Assembly: GCA_030613745.1 (NCBI GenBank)
Contig: JAUWLK010000093.1
Location: 1-9,256 of the forward strand
Length of the DNA: 9,256 nt
Direction of reading: 5' to 3'
Source: Flavobacteriaceae bacterium
GTDB taxonomy: Bacteria > Bacteroidota > Bacteroidia > Flavobacteriales > Flavobacteriaceae
The translations under genes and the position numbers were made by a program. Positions 1-6,651 of the stretch are shown here, in pieces. How positions within the stretch are numbered: position 1 is the stretch's first letter; each line of letters starts with the position of its first letter. Below the pieces are notes generated by a model. It was not told the DNA's origin and ran no database searches. It saw nothing but the letters and a program-made list of their open reading frames with translations.

Positions 1-3000
1 CCATTAATGTTGAAGTTCAAAATAGTTATGAAGATAATTTTGCTTATCTTCATGCTTGGTTAGATTTTGATAAATCTGGTACATTTGAAGCTGATGAATA
101 TACTACATTGACCTTGCCAGCATATCCAGGAGCACCTAACCCTACTGTAAGTACTCAAAGTTTAGTATGGGATATTACTGCCTTAGGAGCAGATGTTATT
201 GAAGGTGTTACTTATGCACGATTTAGATTGACAAAGGATAATGATTTAACAGCTACAGATTTTGGGGGTTATGCAACAGGTGGTGAAGTAGAAGATTATA
301 CCCTTGAAATATTTTTAGATACAGATAAAGATGGTGTCAGAGATGATGATGATGTTGATGATGATAATGATGGTATTTTAGATACAGTTGAGGACAACGG
401 TGTTGTTGATAGAGATACTGATGGAGATGGTACACCAGATAGAATAGATTTAGATTCAGATGATGATGGTTGTTTTGATGTTACAGAAGCAGGTTTTATA
501 GATGGTGATAATGATGGTGAAGTTGGAACAGCAGTATTAATAGTTGACCCTATTACAGGTAAAGTGATTGCTGATGTAAATGGACCAATTAATGACCCGG
601 CTGATGCTTATGATACACCAAACGATTTAGATTTAAGTGGCACACCTGACTTCCAGGAAGCAGGAGCATCGGCAACAATAACTACCGAACCGGTAGATCA
701 GATATTTTTATTTGGTAACACTACATTTTCAACAGTTGCCGTAGCAGATACTTACCAATGGGAAGAAAGTACAGATGGCGGAGCAACTTGGTTGCCTTTA
801 GCAAATGCAGGAGATTATAGTGGAACAGACACAGCAGATTTAGTTGTTGCTAATGCCCTTGGAGATATTAGCAAACTTACCTATATATATCATGTTATAG
901 TTAGTAACATTGCTTATGCATGTGATCCAACTACAACTTCGGTAGATGTGACCTATATAACACCAGATGATACAGATGGTGATTTAGTTTATGATATAGT
1001 AGATGTTGATGATGATAATGATGGTATTTTAGATATAGATGAAGGAGATATTGACACAACAGGTGATGGTATTCCAGATGTATTTACAGATTCAAATGGA
1101 GATGGCACAAGAGATTCAATTGAATTAGATGCTGATGGTGATGGTTGTTTTGATGTAACAGAAGCAGGTTTTACGGATAATGGTGCAGGTATGTTAGGAA
1201 CATTAAATCCACCAACGGTTGATGCAACAGGATTAGTTACAAGTGCAGTAGATGGATACACTCCACCAAACGATTTAGATTTAAGTGGCACACCTGACTT
1301 CCAGGAAGCAGGAGCATCAGCAGTTATTACTGTAAATCCAGCAGATCAATTATTTGTATTAGCAGGAAGCGCAACATTTTCAGTGATTGCTTCTGCAGAT
1401 ACTTACCAATGGGAAGAAAGTACAGATAGTGGAACAACTTGGTTACCTTTAGCAAATGGAGGAGATTATAGTGGTACTACAACTGCGGATTTAACAATAT
1501 CAAATTTATTGATTGGTGAATACACAAATATGTATCGTGTAATAGTTAGTAATATTGCTTACGCTTGTGATCCGACTACAACTTCACTCACAGCAACATT
1601 TGTAAATACTTTAATAGATACTGATGGTGATGGTGTATTTGATCTAGTAGATGAAGATGATGACAATGATGGTATCTTAGATTTAGATGAAGGTGATGCA
1701 ACAGATACAAATGGTAATGGTATTTTTGATAGATTAGAATTAGATGCTGATAGTGATGGATGTCTTGATGTAACAGAAGCTGGTTATACAGATGGTGATG
1801 GAGATGGAATTTTAGGAACTTCTCCAGTAGTAGTAGATCCAATAACTGGAAGAATAACTGATGATGCTCTCGGACCAATTGGTGATGGTTTTACAACACC
1901 GAATGATTTAGATGGAAATGGTACTTATGACTTCCAAGAAGCAGGTACTCCTTCAATAATTACAACACAACCAGTAGATCAAGCAGTATTACTTGGAAAT
2001 GATGCAATATTTACTATTGTTGGTAATGCAACTTTTTATCAGTGGGAAGAGAGTACTGATGGAGGTGGAACATGGACACCATTAATTGATGGAGGTGTTT
2101 ATAGTGGTGTAACAACAAATGTACTTACTATAACAGCCCCTCCAGAGGCTATGACTACTTATAATTACAGGGTACAACTTACCTCACCTGATTTTGCTTG
2201 TGATCCAAATCCGATATTAATTTCAGATGAAGTTGAATTAATAGTTAATGTATTAGATTGGGATAATGATGGTGTTGCTGATGTTATTGATTTAGACGAT
2301 GATAATGATGGTATTTTAGATACAGATGAATATGATGGACTTATACCTTTACCAGATTCAGATGCAGCTTTTGGTCCTGAGTACGATATTGATGGCGATG
2401 GTATACCAAATCAATTTGATTTAGATTCAGACGGTGATGCATGTCTTGATGTAACGGAAGCTGGATTTACAGATGGCGATGGCGATGGTTTATTAGGAAA
2501 CTCTCCTGTTACTGTTGATGCCAATGGCCAAGTAACAACCGGCTCAGATGGGTATACTACTCCTAATGATTTAGATAATAATGGAGTTTCTGATTTCCTT
2601 GAAGTTGGAACAGTAGCTACAATAACTACAGACCCAGTGGATCAAGACTTTATTTTAAATGGTAGTGCAACATTTAGTGTTGTTACAAGTGGAGATACAT
2701 ACCAATGGCAAGAAAGTACAGATGGCATGAATTGGGTAAATTTAGTAGATGATGCAACATATAGTGGTACAATTACGGCTAACTTGACAGTATCAGGTCT
2801 ACTTATTCCTAATTATTTTTCAAGCTATAGGGTTCAAGTTTCAAATATAGCATATGCTTGTGATCCTAGTTCAACTTCGCTAAGTGCTACATACAATACT
2901 TTGACGGATACAGATAATGACAGTGTATTTGATATTGTTGATTTAGATGATGATAATGATGGTATTTTAGATACTGTTGAAGGTGAATTTACAGATACAA

Positions 3001-3815
3001 ATTTAGATGGTAATCCTGATAGAATTAGTTTGGATGCTGATAGCGATGGCTGTGCTGATACTATTGAAGCAGGATTTACAGACCCTGATGGAGATGGAAT
3101 TTTAGGATCTTCACCAGTAATTGTAGATCTAGATGGATTAGTAACAGGACAAGGTGGTTATACAACACCAAATGACCTAAATGGAAATGGTGTATTTGAT
3201 TTCCAAGAAGCAGGTACTCCTTCAGAAATTAACAATCAACCAGAAGATACGGAGATTGCACTTGGAGAAGATGCTACATTTGAAGTGATTGGAAATGCAA
3301 CTTATTACCAATGGGAAGTTAGTTCTGATGGTGGAACTTCATGGTCAATTTTATCTGATAGTGATGCTTATGATGGTACTAATACAAACAGATTGAGAGT
3401 TTTTGCAGCTTACGGATTGTTAGAAAGTAATTTGTATAGAGTTGTGTTAAGCTCACCTGATTTTGCTTGTGATCCAAACCCTTTACTGGTATCTGAAGTA
3501 GCAATGTTATCTTTTAATACCGAAATAATTCCAAGTGGATTCTCACCTAATGGTGACGGTGTAAATGATTTCTTTACTATTCCTAGTTTAGACCAATATC
3601 CAAATTTCACTTTAGAAATATATAATAGATGGGGAAGCAAAGTTTATTCATATGATAACGCAGGAAGTTCAAACCCTCAATGGTGGGATGGATATTCAAC
3701 AGGAGATTTGAATTTAGGTAACAAGAAAGTACCTGCAGGAACATATTTTTATGTTCTCCATTTTAATGATAGTAATGAAATACCTAGAAAAGGATGGGTT
3801 TATGTTAATTATTAA
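1..3815 (+). CDS. Giant modular T9SS type B surface adhesin, 5'-truncated by the window edge
   Basis: The reading frame is open from the first bases (first full codon at 3), so the apparent TTG start near 108 is not real. The signal peptide and N-terminus lie upstream of the window. The visible 1270 residues are a GEVED-like domain (about 1-103, motif GGEVEDY at 93-99), then five modules (starting at residues 106, 323, 539, 752 and 969), then a T9SS type B sorting domain (about 1174-1270). Each module has about six acidic DxDxDG-type motifs like thrombospondin type 3 repeats, followed by an Ig-like domain with YQWEES...W...YSG...YRV. It is presumably an extracellular, Ca2+-stiffened adhesin, comparable in type to SprB but not necessarily its orthologue. 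There are exactly ten cysteines, two per module. The next gene is a PorP/SprF partner, which fits T9SS type B cargo. The ligand is unknown. The domain calls are strong; the adhesin role is inferred. Confidence 0.93.
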   Translation, partial: INVEVQNSYEDNFAYLHAWLDFDKSGTFEADEYTTLTLPAYPGAPNPTVSTQSLVWDITALGADVIEGVTYARFRLTKDNDLTATDFGGYATGGEVEDYTLEIFLDTDKDGVRDDDDVDDDNDGILDTVEDNGVVDRDTDGDGTPDRIDLDSDDDGCFDVTEAGFIDGDNDGEVGTAVLIVDPITGKVIADVNGPINDPADAYDTPNDLDLSGTPDFQEAGASATITTEPVDQIFLFGNTTFSTVAVADTYQWEESTDGGATWLPLANAGDYSGTDTADLVVANALGDISKLTYIYHVIVSNIAYACDPTTTSVDVTYITPDDTDGDLVYDIVDVDDDNDGILDIDEGDIDTTGDGIPDVFTDSNGDGTRDSIELDADGDGCFDVTEAGFTDNGAGMLGTLNPPTVDATGLVTSAVDGYTPPNDLDLSGTPDFQEAGASAVITVNPADQLFVLAGSATFSVIASADTYQWEESTDSGTTWLPLANGGDYSGTTTADLTISNLLIGEYTNMYRVIVSNIAYACDPTTTSLTATFVNTLIDTDGDGVFDLVDEDDDNDGILDLDEGDATDTNGNGIFDRLELDADSDGCLDVTEAGYTDGDGDGILGTSPVVVDPITGRITDDALGPIGDGFTTPNDLDGNGTYDFQEAGTPSIITTQPVDQAVLLGNDAIFTIVGNATFYQWEESTDGGGTWTPLIDGGVYSGVTTNVLTITAPPEAMTTYNYRVQLTSPDFACDPNPILISDEVELIVNVLDWDNDGVADVIDLDDDNDGILDTDEYDGLIPLPDSDAAFGPEYDIDGDGIPNQFDLDSDGDACLDVTEAGFTDGDGDGLLGNSPVTVDANGQVTTGSDGYTTPNDLDNNGVSDFLEVGTVATITTDPVDQDFILNGSATFSVVTSGDTYQWQESTDGMNWVNLVDDATYSGTITANLTVSGLLIPNYFSSYRVQVSNIAYACDPSSTSLSATYNTLTDTDNDSVFDIVDLDDDNDGILDTVEGEFTDTNLDGNPDRISLDADSDGCADTIEAGFTDPDGDGILGSSPVIVDLDGLVTGQGGYTTPNDLNGNGVFDFQEAGTPSEINNQPEDTEIALGEDATFEVIGNATYYQWEVSSDGGTSWSILSDSDAYDGTNTNRLRVFAAYGLLESNLYRVVLSSPDFACDPNPLLVSEVAMLSFNTEIIPSGFSPNGDGVNDFFTIPSLDQYPNFTLEIYNRWGSKVYSYDNAGSSNPQWWDGYSTGDLNLGNKKVPAGTYFYVLHFNDSNEIPRKGWVYVNY
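3..311 (+). other. GEVED-like domain (C-terminal part visible)
   Basis: Residues 1-103 of the partial adhesin include AWLDFDKSGTF (a D-x-D-x-x-G-x-F segment), ARFRLTKDND and the closing GGEVEDYTLEI. This matches the GEVED family, which is common in large secreted Bacteroidota proteins and often sits just before DxDxDG repeats. Its function is not established, and its beginning may lie before the window. Confidence 0.8.
318..3521 (+). repeat. Five tandem in-frame modules (TSP3-like Ca-binding segment plus Ig-like domain)
   Basis: Modules run at 318-968, 969-1616, 1617-2255, 2256-2906 and 2907-3521. Each opens with D-x-D-x-D, then an invariant DDDNDGILD, then a DxDxDGC motif, a linker containing P-N-D-L and a short D/N-x-x-G-x-x-D motif. 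The Ig-like half begins at about 675, 1323, 1956, 2619 and 3225. Two subtypes can be seen. Type A (modules 1, 2, 4) ends with SNIAYACDP followed by TTTS or SSTS. Type B (modules 3, 5) has QEAGTPS before the Ig part and ends with SSPDFACDPNP or TSPDFACDPNP. The order is A-A-B-A-B. One 55-nt stretch and several shorter ones are still identical between copies, so the array arose by duplication and could still recombine. Confidence 0.93.
616..670 (+). repeat. 55-nt exact direct repeat, copy 1 (copy 2 at 1264-1318)
   Basis: Bases 616-670 are identical to 1264-1318, offset 648. They cover the segment coding PNDLDLSGTPDFQEAGAS at the junction between the Ca-binding and Ig-like halves of modules 1 and 2. 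A further 33 nt (744-776 and 1395-1427) are identical around YQWEESTD. Such identity at third codon positions points to a recent duplication or gene conversion of these two neighbouring modules. Confidence 0.9.
3522..3812 (+). other. T9SS type B C-terminal sorting domain (gliding-associated CTD, CHU_C-like)
   Basis: Residues 1174-1270 of the partial adhesin carry the hallmarks of the family: FSPNGDGVND at 1180-1189, YNRWG at 1207-1211, WWDGY, VPAGTYFYVLHF and the terminal KGWVYVNY. This domain directs passage through the T9SS translocon. The type B class differs from the type A CTD in depending on PorP/SprF-like partners, and the next gene encodes one. Confidence 0.95.
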
Positions 3816-3831
3816 TTGAATAAAAAATAAA

Positions 3832-3859
3832 AGATAGAGAGAAGTTATTCTCTCTATCT
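3832..3859 (+). terminator. 12-bp perfect hairpin after the adhesin gene
   Basis: The arms AGATAGAGAGAA and TTCTCTCTATCT pair perfectly over 12 bp around a GTTA loop, starting 17 nt after the stop codon. On the + strand the 3' flank is AATTATATAAT rather than a clean T run, so termination may be incomplete and the hairpin could instead protect the adhesin mRNA 3' end. The 5' flank is A-rich, which would give a U tract on the opposite strand, but no gene comes from that side. Read-through into the PorP/SprF gene is possible. Confidence 0.6.
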
Positions 3860-3905
3860 AATTATATAATATAATTGCTAGTAAAGAGTTATATAATTTA
3901 ATGAA

Positions 3906-3922
3906 ATAAGTTGGTAACTTAT
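3906..3922. promoter_or_regulatory. Small inverted repeat upstream of the PorP/SprF gene
   Basis: ATAAGTT and AACTTAT form a perfect 7-bp inverted repeat around GGT, about 47 bp before the start codon at 3970. It could be an operator half-site pair or a weak leader hairpin. No TAnnTTTG promoter element is visible in 3816-3969, so it is unclear whether this gap holds its own promoter. A 7-bp palindrome in AT-rich DNA can arise by chance. Confidence 0.25.
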
Positions 3923-3969
3923 AACTAATGAAATGACGGTAGATCTGTCAAATTATTAAAATTTAACAA

Positions 3970-4896
3970 ATGAAAAAAATAACAATCTTCTTAGTTTTTG
4001 GTTTTTTATTATACTTCACAAATTCTTCCGCTCAGCAAGACCCTCAGTATACACAATATATGTATAACATGAACGTTTTAAATCCAGCCTATGCTGGTTC
4101 AAAAGGGACGTTAAGTTTGGGATTATTGGGTAGAACCCAATGGACCAATGTAGATGGGGCGCCAAAAACAGCCACATTTGATGTACATGCGCCATTAGGC
4201 AAAAAAGTTGGTATGGGTTTTTCGGTAATAGCCGATGAGATAGGACCTGTGAAGGAACAAAACATTTATGTTGATTTATCCTATACTTTAACAACCTCAG
4301 AAGAGGGGAGATTGGCATTTGGATTAAAAGGAGGAGTAACATTACAAGACATAAACTTGTTATCGATAATTTTACCACAAGATCCAAATGATCCGTTGTT
4401 TGAAGATAATGTAAATGAGACATATCCAAATTTTGGAGCAGGAGTATTTTATTATACCAATAAGTTTTATGTAGGATTTTCGGTACCCAATATATTAAAG
4501 TCGACACATTTCAAGAAATCTGGAGGCATAATAACAGAGGCATCAGAGGAGATGCATTATTTTTTAACAAGTGGTTATGTATTTGATTTATCGAATACGT
4601 TAAAGTTCAAGCCATCAATAATGTTAAAAGGCGTAACAGGCGCACCGGTATCAATGGATGTCAATGCAAATTTTTTACTATATGACAGGTTAGAGGTTGG
4701 TGCTAGTTATAGAATAAGTGATTCGTTAAGTGCGTTAGTCAATTTTGCAGTAACCCCTGACTTTAGAATTGGATATGCTTATGACTATACGATATCAGAA
4801 TTTTCTAATTTAAATCCAGGAGGTTCACATGAATTAATTTTATTATATGACATTGATTTTTCAAAGAAAAACTTAAAGTCACCTAGATTTTTCTAG
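3970..4896 (+). CDS. PorP/SprF family type IX secretion system membrane protein
   Basis: This 308-residue protein has a signal peptide (hydrophobic residues 4-16, probable cleavage after SSA at 21) and then the family signature DPQYTQYMYN...LNPAYAGS (residues 24-44). The rest is alternating beta-strand sequence of an outer-membrane barrel (for example GRTQW, GMGFSVIADEIGP, FGLKGGV, FGAGVFYYTNKFYVGFSVPN, GASYRISDSLSALVNF, RIGYAYDYT). It ends in SPRFF, close to the family's usual SPRYF. Length is normal. PorP/SprF proteins are outer-membrane partners of T9SS; SprF is needed for surface delivery of the adhesin SprB in Flavobacterium johnsoniae. Placement directly after a type B cargo gene implies it serves that adhesin. 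No Shine-Dalgarno is visible before this ATG, which is common in the phylum. The next gene follows after 31 bp, suggesting co-transcription. Confidence 0.93.
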   Translation: MKKITIFLVFGFLLYFTNSSAQQDPQYTQYMYNMNVLNPAYAGSKGTLSLGLLGRTQWTNVDGAPKTATFDVHAPLGKKVGMGFSVIADEIGPVKEQNIYVDLSYTLTTSEEGRLAFGLKGGVTLQDINLLSIILPQDPNDPLFEDNVNETYPNFGAGVFYYTNKFYVGFSVPNILKSTHFKKSGGIITEASEEMHYFLTSGYVFDLSNTLKFKPSIMLKGVTGAPVSMDVNANFLLYDRLEVGASYRISDSLSALVNFAVTPDFRIGYAYDYTISEFSNLNPGGSHELILLYDIDFSKKNLKSPRFF

Positions 4897-4916
4897 AAAT
4901 ATATAAAAACATAAAA

Positions 4917-4924
4917 AAGGGGAA
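4917..4924 (+). promoter_or_regulatory. Shine-Dalgarno-like site AAGGGGAA before the first OmpA gene
   Basis: A purine-rich AAGGGGAA ends 3 nt before the ATG at 4928. It is the only G-rich ribosome-binding-like sequence in front of any complete gene here, and it supports both the chosen start and translation from a shared mRNA with the upstream gene. Confidence 0.45.
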
Positions 4925-4927
4925 TTT

Positions 4928-6580
4928 ATGAAAAATTACATTTTAATTTTACTCTTATTATATATAGGAGTTCTAACTGCACAAACAGAAGGTTCAGGAA
5001 AATATACTGTCAAAATTTTAGAGATAAACACAAAAAATTCTGATTTTGGAACCGCTTTTTATGGTGATAACAGGTTAGTATATGCTACGCCTAAAAAAGG
5101 GATAACAATAGTTAATGATGTATGGATTGAAAACAATCAACGCTTCTTAGAATTATATACTGCTGATATTTCTCCAGATGGTGAACTTCTAAATTCTAAA
5201 CCTTTAAAAGGAGATGTTAATACAAGATATCATGAAGCAGATGTAGTTTTTACCAAAGATTTAAAAACGGTTTATTTTACTCGAAACAATTATTATAACA
5301 AGCAATTAGCTAGAGATGCAAAAGAAATTACAAATTTAGCTATGTTTAAAGCAACAGTAAATGATAAAGATGAGTGGGTAAATGTAATACCAATGCCATT
5401 TAATGATGTTCAATACTCAGTTGGACACCCTGCCTTAAGTAAAGATGAAAAAATATTATATTTTATTTCAGATATGCCTGGTACATTGGGGCAAACAGAT
5501 ATATATAAAACTGAAATTAATGAAAGTGGTTTTGGAAACCCCATAAATTTAGGTCCTAAAATTAATTCTTCATCTAAAGAGTTTTCTCCTTTTGTTGATG
5601 GATATATTTTATATTTTTCATCTGATCGCTCGGGAGGAATGGGAGGATTAGATGTATATGCTACGAAATTGACAGAATTTACGCCAGAACCTGTATTATT
5701 AAATGCACCGATAAATTCAAATGCCGATGATTTTACGTTTATAATTAATGAATCAACACGAAAAGGATATATTTCTTCAAAAAGATCAGGGGGAAAAGGA
5801 GATGATGATTTATTTCATTTTATAGAAGAAGAACGAGTTGAATTTAAATGTAGACAGTTAATAACAGGTGAAGTAAGAGATAAGAATACTACAGAAATTA
5901 TTCTTGGAGCTAAAGTAGCTATTAAAGATGCTGAGGGTAATATTGTTAAAGAAGTTGAAGTAGATAATGAAGGCGCTTTCGCTATCCCCGTTAGCTGTGA
6001 AACAGCATATACGTTAATAGGGAAAAAAGAAGGCTACACCAGTCAAACGAAATCATTTACCACTTCTAATGAAGCGGATAAAAGATTAAAATTACTCGTG
6101 CTTCTAGGTACGGGAAGTATCTCAGAATTGATAGATGAAAAGCCAATTGTTGTTGCAGAACCAAAACCAGAAGGTTTGCCTGAAGTACTACCTGAAGAAA
6201 TTGTTAAGGTAAGACCAAGTACATATATTGTAAATATTGAACCAATTTATTTTGAATTAAACTCTTCTTATTTAAACAAAGAAGCTAAAAGAGAATTAGA
6301 AAAGGTCGTTGAGTTGATGAATAAGTACCCTGAGATGATTATTGAATCAGGTTCTCATACAGATTCCAGAGGTATTGAAGGATATAATGTTTGGTTATCA
6401 ACCCGTAGGGCAAGATCAACAGTTAGCTATATAATTGATAGAGGAATTGATGCTAGTAGAATTACAGGAAAAGGTTATGGTGAGTCTCAACTTATAAATG
6501 AGTGTTCAGATAATATTAATTGTACCGAAGCACAACATGCTAAAAATAGACGGACAGAATTTGTTATTATAAAAATGTAA
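4928..6580 (+). CDS. OmpA family protein with beta-propeller and CRD, PorE-like without TPR (copy 1)
   Basis: This 550-residue protein has a type I signal peptide (cleavage probably after LTA, residue 18; no lipobox Cys). PD40/WD40-like propeller blades cover about 38-300, recognisable as ALSKDEKILYFISD (169-182), LYFSSDRSGGMGGLDVY (228-244) and SSKRSGGKGDDDLF. A carboxypeptidase-regulatory-like domain lies at about 305-380, then a Pro/Glu-rich linker (about 403-430), then an OmpA C-terminal domain (440-550). Peptidoglycan-binding residues are present: HTDSRG with D479, and R494 in LSTRRA, 15 residues apart as in OmpA. Cysteines pair as C308/C357 and C526/C532. The domain order matches the T9SS component PorE of Porphyromonas minus its TPR part and lipid anchor. 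It probably anchors the PorP/SprF-adhesin complex to the cell wall. It follows the PorP/SprF gene by 31 bp and ends in a terminator. Confidence 0.9.
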   Translation: MKNYILILLLLYIGVLTAQTEGSGKYTVKILEINTKNSDFGTAFYGDNRLVYATPKKGITIVNDVWIENNQRFLELYTADISPDGELLNSKPLKGDVNTRYHEADVVFTKDLKTVYFTRNNYYNKQLARDAKEITNLAMFKATVNDKDEWVNVIPMPFNDVQYSVGHPALSKDEKILYFISDMPGTLGQTDIYKTEINESGFGNPINLGPKINSSSKEFSPFVDGYILYFSSDRSGGMGGLDVYATKLTEFTPEPVLLNAPINSNADDFTFIINESTRKGYISSKRSGGKGDDDLFHFIEEERVEFKCRQLITGEVRDKNTTEIILGAKVAIKDAEGNIVKEVEVDNEGAFAIPVSCETAYTLIGKKEGYTSQTKSFTTSNEADKRLKLLVLLGTGSISELIDEKPIVVAEPKPEGLPEVLPEEIVKVRPSTYIVNIEPIYFELNSSYLNKEAKRELEKVVELMNKYPEMIIESGSHTDSRGIEGYNVWLSTRRARSTVSYIIDRGIDASRITGKGYGESQLINECSDNINCTEAQHAKNRRTEFVIIKM

Positions 6581-6597
6581 TTCTGTGCTATAATTTT

Positions 6598-6627
6598 AAA
6601 AGCCTTCGATTATTCGTGGGCTTTTTT
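6598..6627 (+). terminator. Rho-independent terminator between the two OmpA genes
   Basis: AAAAGCC (6598-6604) pairs with GGCTTTT (6619-6625), enclosing a loop region that can add a short inner CGA/TCG helix (6607-6609 with 6614-6616). A run of six T closes the structure (6622-6627). It starts 18 nt after the stop of the first OmpA gene and ends only 24 nt before the start of the second. The second gene is thus expressed by read-through or from a promoter overlapping this region; no convincing promoter is visible. Confidence 0.75.
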
Positions 6628-6651
6628 GTATAAATATTTTACTATTATTTC

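Noticed and set aside
342..373. GAT-rich trinucleotide run as a possible phase-variation tract
   Set aside because: The run is interrupted (GTT, AAT) and encodes conserved Asp of the Ca-binding motifs; length changes of three bases would not switch the frame.
989..1291. Minus-strand open frame within the adhesin gene
   Set aside because: It is a shadow of the repetitive + strand coding sequence; its Ser/Pro/Val-rich translation simply mirrors the Asp/Gly-rich repeat codons.
1588..1878. Minus-strand open frame rich in His and Leu
   Set aside because: Low-complexity antisense reading of GAT/GGT-rich DNA; no domain and no plausible start context.
318..3521. CRISPR-like or intergenic repeat array
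   Set aside because: The repeats are of about 640 bp, in frame, and code for protein modules; there are no short repeat-spacer units.
3875..3897. TTGCTA...TATAAT resembling a sigma70-type promoter
   Set aside because: The spacer is only 11 nt, and this consensus is not the one used by Bacteroidota housekeeping sigma factor.
4016..4507. 163-codon minus-strand frame opposite the PorP/SprF gene
   Set aside because: The + strand protein is a clear family member with signal peptide and signature motifs; the antisense product shows no recognisable features.
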